NCBI GenBank assembly: GCA_002399565.1
Contig: DHDW01000015.1
Coordinates: 58,382-93,234, forward strand
Source of the DNA: Bacteroidales bacterium UBA4866
GTDB lineage: Bacteria; Bacteroidota; Bacteroidia; Bacteroidales; P3
DNA length: 34,853 nt
Reading direction: 5' to 3'
Part shown: one piece after another, positions 15,617 through 23,730 of the stretch
Numbering within the stretch: the first letter of the stretch is position 1
Layout: every line of letters starts with the position of its first letter
The notes under the pieces: generated by a model
What the model saw: the letters and a program-made list of their open reading frames with translations, nothing else
Databases searched by the model: none
Told to the model about the DNA's origin: nothing
Made by a program: the position numbers and the translations under genes

Positions 15617-16894
15617 ATGAACGAAGTATTTGTTGAAAAATTTGGTGGGGCTTCTGTAAATAGTTCTGAAGCTATTAGAAATGTAGCTTCCATAATCCTT
15701 TCTCAAAATAAAAAAAGACTTATTGTTATTTCTGCAATGGGAAAGACTACAAATCATTTAGAAAGAGTTTTGAATTGTTTTGTGGAGAATAAATTCATTG
15801 ACAAATCTTCTATTGAGGAATCAAAAAACTATCACAAGACTATTATAAATAATCTCTTTCCTAATGAAGATGAGGATTTGAATAAGTTTTTAGACATTAC
15901 ATATAAAGAAATTGAGAATAAGCTTTTGGGGTATAATATAGATAAAGACTACGACAAACTCTATGATTCCATTGTTTCCTATGGAGAAATAATTGGAACT
16001 ACTATAATTTCAAAATACTTTGATTCTATTGGATTAGCACATAAATTTGTTTTAGCTAACGATATCATCAAAACAGATAGCTCTTTTAGAAGAGCAAAAG
16101 TTTTGTGGAAGGAAACAGAAGATACCATTCTTAATAAAATTGAGCCTTTATTCAACAGCACCGACACAATAATTACTCAAGGATTTATTGGTTCAAACCA
16201 AAACAATGAAACAACTACTCTTGGAAGAGAAGGCTCTGATTTTAGTGCAGCTGTTTTTGCATATTGTCTTAACGCCAATAGTGTTACTATTTGGAAAGAT
16301 GTCCCTGGTCTTTTAAATGCAGACCCAAAATATTTTGAAGACACAATGAAATTTGAACAAGTTCCTTATAGCGAAGCAATAGAACTTTCATATTATGGAG
16401 CCTCTATAATTCACCCTAAAACCATTAAGCCCTTAGAAAACAAATCAATTCCTTTGTTCGTAAAAAGTTTTATTTCCCCCAAAGAAGAAGGCACAAAGAT
16501 TGATTGCTGCTCTAACACCAAACCCTTAATGCCAAGCTATATTTTTAAGGACAATCAAACTCTTTTATCAATCTCCCCTAAAGACTTTTCTTTTGTTGTT
16601 GAAGAAAACCTTTCGAATATATTTGCTCTATTTGCAAAGTATGGAATTAAGATTAACTTAATGCAAAACTCTGCGTTAAGTTATTCTGTATGTTTTGATC
16701 AAATTAAAGAAGAACTACTTAAAAAACTAATTGATGAACTTTCATCAGCACACTCAGTTAAATATAATAATGCTCTAAGACTAATTACAATTCGTCGCTA
16801 CACAGAGGAAGCCATAAATAATTTATCTACAGGAGATAAAATTATTATTGAACAACGTTCTAGATTAACAGCTCAGTTTTTATTTAAGCTATAA
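15617..16894 (+). CDS. lysC: Aspartokinase
   Basis: Aspartate kinase phosphorylates L-aspartate, the first step toward lysine (via diaminopimelate, also needed for peptidoglycan), threonine and methionine. The 425-residue protein is monofunctional. The N-terminal substrate motif is VEKFGGASVNSS (K8 onward), with A where many have T. The kinase fold also shows TLGREGSDFSAAV and WKDVPGLLNADPKY, and SYYGASIIHPKTI. The last 120 residues are an ACT-type regulatory region, which could mediate feedback inhibition. A TATTTTTG -7-like box at 15590-15597 precedes the ATG. Its stop codon ends at 16894, immediately next to the rmuC stop on the other strand. Confidence 0.93.
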   Translation: MNEVFVEKFGGASVNSSEAIRNVASIILSQNKKRLIVISAMGKTTNHLERVLNCFVENKFIDKSSIEESKNYHKTIINNLFPNEDEDLNKFLDITYKEIENKLLGYNIDKDYDKLYDSIVSYGEIIGTTIISKYFDSIGLAHKFVLANDIIKTDSSFRRAKVLWKETEDTILNKIEPLFNSTDTIITQGFIGSNQNNETTTLGREGSDFSAAVFAYCLNANSVTIWKDVPGLLNADPKYFEDTMKFEQVPYSEAIELSYYGASIIHPKTIKPLENKSIPLFVKSFISPKEEGTKIDCCSNTKPLMPSYIFKDNQTLLSISPKDFSFVVEENLSNIFALFAKYGIKINLMQNSALSYSVCFDQIKEELLKKLIDELSSAHSVKYNNALRLITIRRYTEEAINNLSTGDKIIIEQRSRLTAQFLFKL

Positions 16895-18451
16895 TTACTC
16901 ATCATAGCCTTCAAATTTCTCAGGAATAGATTTTAAAGTCTTTACTCCTAAGTCTTGAATATCTTTTGCCTGCTTAATTAAATTACCTCTACCGTCTTTT
17001 AGCTGGTTGAATGCTTTTTTATATGTATCTTTTGTTTTATCTAACTTGTCTCCAATTTCTTCAAATGTCTCCAAGAAACCAACAAATTTTTCAAACATCT
17101 TACCACTATTTTCAATAATCTTCTCAGCATTCTTATTCAACTTATCTGTTCTCCAAAGGTCAGCAAATATTCTAAGACTTGAGATTAGAGTTGTGGAAGA
17201 CACCAAAACAACTTTCTTATTATATGCAAAGTTCCATAATTCTCTATCGTTTTGCATTGCTAACAAATAAGCAGATTCAATAGGAACAAACATCATCACA
17301 AAACCAAGACTTCCTTTAATATCATCATATTTCTTTTGACTCAATTCAATAACATGTTGACGAACCGATGCAATATGTTTAGTCAATTCTTGATTTTGCA
17401 CTTCTTCTGTTTCAGCACTGAAATAATTATCATAATTAACCAATGAGACCTTTGAGTCAATAATAACTTTTCTATCGTCAGGTAAATTAACAATAACATC
17501 AGGAATTATCTTCTTGTCTTCTTCATTATAGTGGACATCTTGAGTTATGTAATGCTCCCCTTTAATTAAGCCAGTATTTTGAAGAATGGTTTCCAAAACA
17601 TTTTCTCCCCAATTACCTGCTTTCTTGTTTTCTCCCTTTAGGGCTGAAGCCAAATTATTTGCTTGTTCTGAAACCAAATTAGTTTGCTCCAGAACTTTTT
17701 TAATTTCTGCTTCAAGCGAAGAACGTTGTTTTGTTTCCTCTGTTAAATTCTTATTTACGTTTTCTCTAAATTCCTTAATACTATTATCCAAAGGTTTTAA
17801 TAGAGTTTCTATGCTAACTTTATTCGTTTCAGTAAACTTACTTGTCTTTTCTTCCAAAATCAAATTAGCAGCTTTTTCAAATTCAAGTTTAGCTGATTTT
17901 TGCATCTCTTCAAATTCTCGTTTAAGTTCCTGTTGCTTTTCTTTAATATTATTATTTTCTGCTTTTAATGCGCTGTTAGAATTTGACAACTCTGACGATT
18001 TTTTAATTTCCTCTTCAATTTGAATAGCAAGTTTATTATTCTTTTCTCTTTCCTTATTTAATAACTCTTCTTTATTTTTAAAATCAGACAGCAATGCACT
18101 GTTAGAATTTGATAATTCTGTAAATTGTTTTCTTTGTTCTTCGAACTGTTGAGATATTGAATTATTTTTTTCTATTTCCTTTATTAAATTTTCTTCTTTA
18201 TTTCTTAAATCTGTTTTCAATGATGAGTTTTCTCTTTGGGAAAGGTTATAGCTTTGTTCTAATTCTTTATATTTTGATTCTAAACTATTATAGCTTTGTT
18301 CTAAATTCTTGAAGTTTGATTCTAATATCTTATTAGATGTTTCTAATTCGGTTAGTCTTTCTTGATTTGGATTTCTTCTAACAAGCATTAAAACCAAAAT
18401 TACAACAGCAATTACTGCAACAAGCGTAGATATAAGTAATACAATTTCCAT
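16895..18451 (-). CDS. rmuC: DNA recombination protein RmuC
   Basis: RmuC is a predicted nuclease-fold protein that limits inversion recombination at short inverted repeats. The 518-residue protein has an N-terminal membrane helix (residues 2-24), then a very long coiled coil (about 30-210) full of Glu/Lys/Ser/Asn heptads with internal near-repeats (NSNSALLSDFKNKEELLNKE and similar), and then the RmuC core. Core marks are KAGNWGENVLETIL, IIPDVIVNLPDDRKVIIDSK and GFVMMFVPIESAYLLAM. The IDSKVSL motif holds likely catalytic residues. A TATCTTTG -7-like box (CAAAGATA on plus, 18478-18485) lies 27 bp upstream. Its link to inverted-repeat stability is notable because this window is rich in palindromes, but no direct connection is shown. 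Confidence 0.94.
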   Translation of the reverse strand: MEIVLLISTLVAVIAVVILVLMLVRRNPNQERLTELETSNKILESNFKNLEQSYNSLESKYKELEQSYNLSQRENSSLKTDLRNKEENLIKEIEKNNSISQQFEEQRKQFTELSNSNSALLSDFKNKEELLNKEREKNNKLAIQIEEEIKKSSELSNSNSALKAENNNIKEKQQELKREFEEMQKSAKLEFEKAANLILEEKTSKFTETNKVSIETLLKPLDNSIKEFRENVNKNLTEETKQRSSLEAEIKKVLEQTNLVSEQANNLASALKGENKKAGNWGENVLETILQNTGLIKGEHYITQDVHYNEEDKKIIPDVIVNLPDDRKVIIDSKVSLVNYDNYFSAETEEVQNQELTKHIASVRQHVIELSQKKYDDIKGSLGFVMMFVPIESAYLLAMQNDRELWNFAYNKKVVLVSSTTLISSLRIFADLWRTDKLNKNAEKIIENSGKMFEKFVGFLETFEEIGDKLDKTKDTYKKAFNQLKDGRGNLIKQAKDIQDLGVKTLKSIPEKFEGYDE

Positions 18452-18542
18452 ATTCTTCTTTATTAAAATTTAGAATTCAAAGATACAATTTTTATTATTA
18501 ATGGATATCCTTATTCAAAAGCAAAGACATCTTTCTGACAAA

Positions 18543-18569
18543 TTGACATTAAAAAAGAATTGGTATAAT
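18543..18569 (+). promoter_or_regulatory. Enterobacterial-like promoter candidate upstream of htpG
   Basis: TTGACA (18543-18548) and TATAAT (18564-18569) are both perfect sigma-70 consensus hexamers, but the spacer is 15 nt, short for E. coli. Bacteroidetes primary sigma factors normally use TTTG / TAnnTTTG, so this may be coincidence or an alternative-sigma or heat-shock-type promoter. The htpG ATG is 58 bp downstream. Confidence 0.35.
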
Positions 18570-18627
18570 GATTGATTGAGCAAGATGAAAGAAGATAATT
18601 AATAAACAAATAAAAAATAATAATCGT

Positions 18628-20529
18628 ATGAAAGGAAACATTAACGTAAAAACAGAAAACATCTTTCCTATTATTAAGAAATTTCTTTACTCCGACCACG
18701 AAATATTCTTAAGAGAAATTGTGGCAAATGCTGTTGATGCTACTCAAAAACTTAAAACTCTTGCATCTTTAGGACAGTTTAAGGGAGAACTTGGAGATTT
18801 GACAATTGATGTTAAGATTGACAAGAAGAAAAAAACTTTATCTGTAATTGACAGGGGTATTGGAATGACTCAAGATGAAGTTGACAAATACATTAACCAA
18901 ATTGCATTCTCTGGTGCTGAAGAATTTGTTGAAAAATTCAAGGGTAAGAGTGAACTGGAACAAAACCAGCTAATAGGTCATTTTGGTCTTGGTTTCTATT
19001 CTTCATTTATGGTTAGTAAGGAAGTTGAGTTTAAAACAAAATCATATCAGGAAGGCAGCAAGGCAGTTCGTTGGTGGTGCGATGGAGATACAGAATATAC
19101 AATTGACGAGATAGAAAAAGAAGAGCGTGGAACTGAAATAGTAATGCACATAGACTCTGAAAACGAAGAGTTTTTGGAAGAAGGAAGAATACTTGAATTA
19201 TTAAAGAAGTATTGTAAGTTTATGCCTATTGAAATTCGCTTTGGAGAAGAAACCTATTGGGAAGACTCTGAAGAAGAAAAGGATGAAAAAGGCAATCCAA
19301 AAAGAGTTCAAAAAACAAAACCAAGAATAATTAACAACACTCAACCTCTTTGGAAGAAAAAACCTGCAGACCTTAAAGAAGAAGACTACAATGAATTTTA
19401 CAGGGAGCTTTATCCAATGAATTTCGATGAACCTCTTTTCCATATTCACTTAAATGTTGACTATCCATTTAACCTGACAGGTATTCTTTATTTCCCAAAA
19501 GTAAAGAGAAACATAGACCCTGCAAAAGACAAGATTCAATTATACTGCAATCAGGTTTTCGTTACTGACAGCGTTGAAGGAGTTGTTCCTGATTATATGA
19601 TGTTACTTCGTGGAGTTTTAGATTCTCTAGATATTCCACTTAACGTTTCTCGTTCCTATCTTCAATCAGACTCTAATGTTAAAAAGATTTCATCTCACAT
19701 AACAAAGAAGGTTGCTGACAAGTTGGATGAAATATATAAGAACAACAGAGAAGAGTACAACAAGAAATGGGATGACTTAAAGATATTTATTGAATATGGT
19801 ATGCTTTCAGATGAAAAGTTCTATCAAAGAGCAGAAAAGATTTATATGTTTAAGAATATAGCTTCCGAATACTACTCTATTGAAGACTATACAAACAAAA
19901 TAAAACCTGTTCAAACCGATAAGGATAAGAAGTTAGTTTATCTTTATGCCAATAATACAGATTCTCAATATGCATATATTCAAGCTGCAAAAGACAAAGG
20001 ATATGACGTATTGTTAATGGATGGTATTTTAGATAATCACTTTGTTAATCTAATGGAACAAAAGCTAAGTGATAGCAGATTTGTTAGAATTGACAGTGAT
20101 GTTATTGACAAGCTAATTCCTAAAGACGAAGTTATTCCTTCTAAACTTAACGAAGAAGAAACCAAAACTCTAAAAGAAATGGTTGAAGGACAAGTTGACA
20201 AACAAAAGTTCAATGTTGTTATGGAAAGCCTCAATGAAACCGATAGTCCATTAACCATAACTCAAAATGAGTTTATGAGAAGAATGAAGGAAATGAGTGA
20301 AATGGGTGGAGGTGGAATGGCTTCACTTTATGGAGAAATGCCAGAAAACTACAATTTGGTTGTAAACACCAATCATCCTCTAATGAGCGAAGTTTTGAAA
20401 GAAGAAGACAAAGACAAACAAACTCAAATTCTTTCTCAACTAAAAGACCTTGCTCTTTTAAGCCAAGGACTATTGAAAGGTGAAGCCCTAAATAACTTTA
20501 TCCAACGTTCAATTGGAATAATTAAATAA
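18628..20529 (+). CDS. htpG: Molecular chaperone HtpG (Hsp90)
   Basis: HtpG is the bacterial Hsp90, a cytosolic ATP-driven chaperone dimer. The 633-residue protein is full length. The N-terminal ATPase shows FLREIVANAVDATQK (catalytic E30, Mg/ATP Asn34), DRGIGM and GHFGLGFYSSFMV. The middle domain has RGVLDSLDIPLNVSRSYLQ with the gamma-phosphate-contacting Arg region, and the C-terminal dimerisation domain ends near FIQRSIGIIK. The substitution AVDA for the more usual ASDA is common in Bacteroidetes. A strong terminator follows at 20553-20590. Expression is likely heat-inducible by analogy; a sigma-70-like motif lies upstream. Confidence 0.98.
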   Translation: MKGNINVKTENIFPIIKKFLYSDHEIFLREIVANAVDATQKLKTLASLGQFKGELGDLTIDVKIDKKKKTLSVIDRGIGMTQDEVDKYINQIAFSGAEEFVEKFKGKSELEQNQLIGHFGLGFYSSFMVSKEVEFKTKSYQEGSKAVRWWCDGDTEYTIDEIEKEERGTEIVMHIDSENEEFLEEGRILELLKKYCKFMPIEIRFGEETYWEDSEEEKDEKGNPKRVQKTKPRIINNTQPLWKKKPADLKEEDYNEFYRELYPMNFDEPLFHIHLNVDYPFNLTGILYFPKVKRNIDPAKDKIQLYCNQVFVTDSVEGVVPDYMMLLRGVLDSLDIPLNVSRSYLQSDSNVKKISSHITKKVADKLDEIYKNNREEYNKKWDDLKIFIEYGMLSDEKFYQRAEKIYMFKNIASEYYSIEDYTNKIKPVQTDKDKKLVYLYANNTDSQYAYIQAAKDKGYDVLLMDGILDNHFVNLMEQKLSDSRFVRIDSDVIDKLIPKDEVIPSKLNEEETKTLKEMVEGQVDKQKFNVVMESLNETDSPLTITQNEFMRRMKEMSEMGGGGMASLYGEMPENYNLVVNTNHPLMSEVLKEEDKDKQTQILSQLKDLALLSQGLLKGEALNNFIQRSIGIIK

Positions 20530-20552
20530 TATATTTCATCTAATTTTCAACC

Positions 20553-20590
20553 AAAAGAGGCTATTTGCTTAAGTACAGATAGCCTCTTTT
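20553..20590. terminator. Bidirectional intrinsic terminator between htpG and the kinase gene
   Basis: AAAAGAGGCTAT (20553-20564) and ATAGCCTCTTTT (20579-20590) form a perfect 12-bp stem with a 14-nt loop. A/T runs on both sides let it stop transcripts from both convergent genes. Confidence 0.9.
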
Positions 20591-20606
20591 CTTTAATTGG
20601 AGTATG

Positions 20607-21755
20607 TTATAATGGGAGTGTGAAGGTGAAGGTTGAGCCTTTGCCTATTTGACTTTCTACCATTATTTCTCCATTATGCAAATCAATAAATTCTTTACTT
20701 AGAATAAGTCCTAAGCCTGTTCCTTCTTCTTGCTCTGTGCCTTGCATCGAAAACTTCTCGGTGATCTTAAATAATTTTGCTATATTTTCTTTATAAATCC
20801 CTATTCCATTATCCTTTACTGAAACTTGAATACGTCCTTCTTTCTCCTCTAAATTAATGCTTATTGAACCTGATCTGTGAGTATATTTGATTGCATTTGT
20901 TATCAAATTACGCAATACTGTACTTATCATAAATTTATCTAAAGTTAAACATAGCTGTTCTGGAAGGGAGACTTCTATATTAATATTCTTCTTCTGAGCC
21001 ATTGCTCTTAGTTGAGATACTGTATCATTTATTAAGTCTACTATATTTACATTCTCCAAAACATAATCCATGTTTCCAACTTGTAGCCTTGACCATAAAA
21101 TAAGGTTCTCAAGTGATCTGTTAGTATTCTGCGAACTATTTACTATTAATTGAAGGAAAGATTCTCTTTCTTCTGTTGTGAAACTTGAAGATTCTTCTAA
21201 TAATAGTTTTGCAAATCCTTCTATCGTTGAGAAGGAATTTATAAGGTCATAAGCTATAATTGAGAAGAACTTATTCCTTGTTGCTATTAGCTCTTCCAAC
21301 TCTTTTCCCCTCTCTTTCAGCTCATTTTGCAGGTCTATTTCTTTGGTAATATCTTCTATTGTAAGCAATACGTATTTGTTTGAAGTAACATTTAACAAAG
21401 AGGTTGAAATCAATAAGTACAATTGATATGTACTATCTTCACCTTGTATATCTAAGTTTCCATGAACCTTATAATGGTTTTCCCCAGTATTGTATGTGTC
21501 TTCAAAACTATTTCTCAAGGGGCAGTTAGGACACTCTTCTGTTTTTCCACATACAACATAATCATTAATGAAGGCATGTACACATTTGAAAGCCTCTCCT
21601 GCCAACTTCCCTTTCACATCAACAATTCTCTGACCAAACAAATCTTCTCCTGCTTTATTTATAAGCTTAATTCTCCCTTCTTTATCTACAAGTATTAATG
21701 CTACTGCTGCATTTTCAAAGACTTGGTTTAACTCTTCATTCAATATCGCTTCCAT
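20607..21755 (-). CDS. PAS-domain histidine-kinase-like protein with a Tyr in place of the phospho-acceptor His
   Basis: A 382-residue cytosolic sensor protein with no membrane helix. Residues 1-135 form a PAS domain (LILVDKEGRIKLINKAGEDLFG) with four cysteines, C58, C69, C75 and C78 (CGKTEECPNCPLR), a pattern that may hold a metal or redox centre. A coiled linker leads to a dimerisation helix where the H-box reads FFSIIAYDLINSFSTIEGF. The usual text is HDLKNPF, so the acceptor His is Tyr169 (codon TAT at 21249-21251) and the K and P nearby are also changed. The ATPase domain is intact: N-box LRNLITNAIKYT, G1 DNGIGI and G2 GTGLGL. There is no adjacent response regulator. It may act as a phosphatase, a pseudokinase or a scaffold; normal autophosphorylation is doubtful. 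Confidence 0.9.
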   Translation of the reverse strand: MEAILNEELNQVFENAAVALILVDKEGRIKLINKAGEDLFGQRIVDVKGKLAGEAFKCVHAFINDYVVCGKTEECPNCPLRNSFEDTYNTGENHYKVHGNLDIQGEDSTYQLYLLISTSLLNVTSNKYVLLTIEDITKEIDLQNELKERGKELEELIATRNKFFSIIAYDLINSFSTIEGFAKLLLEESSSFTTEERESFLQLIVNSSQNTNRSLENLILWSRLQVGNMDYVLENVNIVDLINDTVSQLRAMAQKKNINIEVSLPEQLCLTLDKFMISTVLRNLITNAIKYTHRSGSISINLEEKEGRIQVSVKDNGIGIYKENIAKLFKITEKFSMQGTEQEEGTGLGLILSKEFIDLHNGEIMVESQIGKGSTFTFTLPL

Positions 21756-21814
21756 TTTATCTAATTTAGTTATCTATTAATCAAAAGAATCATGCATAGC
21801 AACCGCCTAAAACA

Positions 21815-21848
21815 AAAAAGGACGCAGTGTTTTGGTTGCGTCCTTTTT
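21815..21848. terminator. Intrinsic terminator downstream of the HU-family gene
   Basis: AAAAAGGACGCA (21815-21826) pairs perfectly with TGCGTCCTTTTT (21837-21848), 12 bp with a 10-nt loop. It is flanked by A and T runs, 18 bp after the HU-family stop codon, and separates that gene from the kinase gene. Confidence 0.9.
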
Positions 21849-21866
21849 CACAAGAGCATCAACTCA

Positions 21867-22310
21867 TTATGGGTTTGTTGGCTGTTCAGTATTATTGGAA
21901 CTTGGTTGCAATCCCTTGATTTGATCGGTCTTATCAAGCTCAACAGGGATGTCCTGAATAAGCTTTCTTACCTCAACTGATGGGGTATAACGAAGATACT
22001 TTCTTGTGATTGTATTCTCATTAGCTTCCTCTAAGGTATCCACTGCTTTGGCTCTAAACATAGGAGTAAGCGTTCCAAGTTTACCCAAACTTACTGGATT
22101 TCCTTCCATTAGTTCGGCAAGAACCTCATCCTGCATCTGTATCATTGCAGCATAGGCATCAGCTTTTGTGAGTGAAGAATGGGCTTGCATTCTCTTTGCC
22201 AACTCTTCAAAACCAATAGCTTTTCTCCTTTTTGGACGAATCAAAAACTTCATCCCTGGTATAGCACCAACTGTAATCTTACGCAATACACGTACAACAG
22301 GTAATGTCAT
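21867..22310 (-). CDS. HU-family DNA-binding protein (Bacteroidetes long form)
   Basis: A 147-residue histone-like protein. The HU/IHF fold is seen in FEELAKRMQAHSSLTKADAYAAMIQMQDEVLAELMEG, followed by NPVSLGKLGTLTPMFRAKAV, where the usual HU text is VxLxGFGTF-like. It has a longer basic N-terminus (RPKRRKAIG) and an acidic/Asn-rich C-terminal tail (SSNNTEQPTNP), as in Bacteroidetes HU-related proteins. It probably bends or packages DNA. Directly upstream (22422-22654) is the large palindrome array, so autoregulation through that region is possible but unproven. I found no clear TAnnTTTG box next to the ATG. Confidence 0.85.
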   Translation of the reverse strand: MTLPVVRVLRKITVGAIPGMKFLIRPKRRKAIGFEELAKRMQAHSSLTKADAYAAMIQMQDEVLAELMEGNPVSLGKLGTLTPMFRAKAVDTLEEANENTITRKYLRYTPSVEVRKLIQDIPVELDKTDQIKGLQPSSNNTEQPTNP

Positions 22311-22421
22311 AATTTTGTGTTTTAAGGGTTAATAAATAATTATTTCATACACCATATCTAACGTATTAATATTTTATTTGTTGCATAAAAATCATAAATT
22401 TATACGATATCATAATAATAA

Positions 22422-22654
22422 ATCGGCGATATTTTATAGTCGAATCGGCGATATGGCAAAAGTGAATAGGCGATATGAATTAAACATATCGGCGATATGA
22501 TAAATGTAAATCGGCGATATTGCAAAAGTAAATCGCCCAATTTACACATTGTATATTGGGCAATATAGGAGGTCTATATTGGGCAATATGCACATAGCGA
22601 ATTGGGCGATTCACTTTTGCAATATCGCCGATATAATTATAGTATATCGCCTAT
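22422..22654. repeat. Eleven-unit phased palindrome array, mirror-symmetric about 22571
   Basis: Units are at 22422, 22444, 22466, 22488 and 22510 (ATCGGCGAT; the third is ATAGGCGAT), 22532 (ATCGCCCAAT), 22555 and 22578 (ATTGGGCAAT), 22601 (ATTGGGCGAT), 22624 (ATCGCCGAT) and 22646 (ATCGCCTAT). Cores are 9 or 10 nt and every spacer is exactly 13 nt. 22510-22541 and 22601-22632 are inverted copies matching at 31 of 32 bases. At the centre an 8-bp stem, CATATAG-like (CAATATAG at 22561-22568 with CTATATTG at 22574-22581), has the same midpoint, 22571. Function unknown. Confidence 0.92.
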
Positions 22655-22845
22655 AGTAGGATAATATATTGAAGATTTGATATTTACATATCTCCATTTT
22701 AAATATTCTCAATACTCGTTTTCAATGGTATTTTTCTTGAATTTAAGGGGTGGGTATCCTTCTTTGGAGGAATAAGAAATAAGTTTATGGGCAAATGAAA
22801 TAAAATTAATAGAGAATAAATTAGCAAGAGTTGGTATTTATTTAT

Positions 22846-22853
22846 TATTTTTG
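22846..22853 (+). promoter_or_regulatory. -7 element of the ispE promoter
   Basis: TATTTTTG at 22846-22853 matches TAnnTTTG. The ispE ATG is only four bases further on (22858), so the transcript would have almost no leader, or the start is further downstream than usual. No clear TTTG is seen at the -33 position. Confidence 0.45.
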
Positions 22854-22857
22854 CCCT

Positions 22858-23688
22858 ATGATTTACTTTCCCAACTGCAAGATAAATATTGGACTTAATG
22901 TTGTTCAAAAACGAGATGATGGGTTTCATAATATTGAGACTTTGCTATACCCTATTGAGGTGGAGGACATTTTGGAAATAAGACCTAATGGCAAAGAAGA
23001 GACCACTCTCACCCTTACAGGTCTTCCAATCAAATCGCACTCAAGCTCCGATAATCTTTGCATTAAGGCATATAATATATTGAAAAAAGACTTTCCAGAG
23101 CTTCCAAATGTGGATATTCATCTTCATAAAATCATCCCAATGGAGGCAGGTTTGGGAGGAGGTAGCAGTGATGCAGCCTTTACTTTGCAGCTCCTTAATT
23201 ATGTTTTTGAGCTCAATCTTTCCCTTGTTCAATTGGATAAATATGCTCAAAAACTTGGTTCCGATTGTGCGTTTTTCATCTACAATATCCCTGCCTTTGC
23301 TTATGAAAAAGGAAATAGATTAGCCCCTACCACCCTGTCCCTAAGGGGGAAAAGTATTCTATTGATTAAGCCCGATATTTCAATTAGCACTGCACAAGCC
23401 TACCAAGGGGTTGTTGCAAAAGAGAGCGAATATGACCTTTTGAACATTGTGGAATCACGTCCAATTGTTCAATGGAGGCATTTAATAAAGAATGATTTTG
23501 AGGAGAACATCTTCAAAAACCACCCTGAGCTAAAGGAAATTAAGGATAAACTTTATGAGATTGGGGCATTATATTCTCAAATGAGTGGCTCAGGCTCCTG
23601 CATTTATGGAATATTCGACAAGGATTTATCGGAGGATGAAATAAACCTTTTCAAATATCCGTTTGTTTGTCATAAGACTTTAAAATAG
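22858..23688 (+). CDS. ispE: 4-diphosphocytidyl-2-C-methyl-D-erythritol kinase IspE
   Basis: IspE phosphorylates CDP-methylerythritol in the MEP pathway to isoprenoids, which feed the undecaprenyl carrier recycled by UppP. The 276-residue protein is a GHMP kinase: PNCKINIGL (residues 5-13) with K8 and N10, DDGFHNIETLLYP, the ATP-binding PMEAGLGGGSSDAAF (about 94-108) and MSGSGSCIYGIF near the end. An in-frame GTG/TTG-type start exists 27 bp upstream, but the ATG at 22858 gives the normal N-terminus. pepD follows after 42 bp, perhaps in the same transcript. Confidence 0.96.
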   Translation: MIYFPNCKINIGLNVVQKRDDGFHNIETLLYPIEVEDILEIRPNGKEETTLTLTGLPIKSHSSSDNLCIKAYNILKKDFPELPNVDIHLHKIIPMEAGLGGGSSDAAFTLQLLNYVFELNLSLVQLDKYAQKLGSDCAFFIYNIPAFAYEKGNRLAPTTLSLRGKSILLIKPDISISTAQAYQGVVAKESEYDLLNIVESRPIVQWRHLIKNDFEENIFKNHPELKEIKDKLYEIGALYSQMSGSGSCIYGIFDKDLSEDEINLFKYPFVCHKTLK

Positions 23689-23730
23689 CCATAATAAAAT
23701 AAATATTAACACAATAAATTAACACAAAAC

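Larger units (their letters stand above)
22311..22857. other. Intergenic region between divergent genes, holding a palindrome array
   Basis: This 547-bp region separates the HU-family gene (-) and ispE (+). It holds an AT-rich leader (22311-22421), the 11-unit palindrome array (22422-22654), and an AT-rich tail (22655-22845) with the segment TTTAAGGGGTGGGTATCC near 22741-22758 that recalls text at 2929-2936. The ispE -7 box is at 22846-22853. I see no credible small gene in it. Confidence 0.8.

Noticed and set aside
17586..18023. 145-codon plus-strand frame inside rmuC
   Set aside because: Ser/Phe/Leu-rich shadow of the Glu/Lys/Asn coiled coil on the other strand.
22567..22573. AGGAGGT as a Shine-Dalgarno site at the centre of the palindrome array
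   Set aside because: No start codon with an open frame follows at a proper distance, and Bacteroidetes rarely depend on strong Shine-Dalgarno sites.
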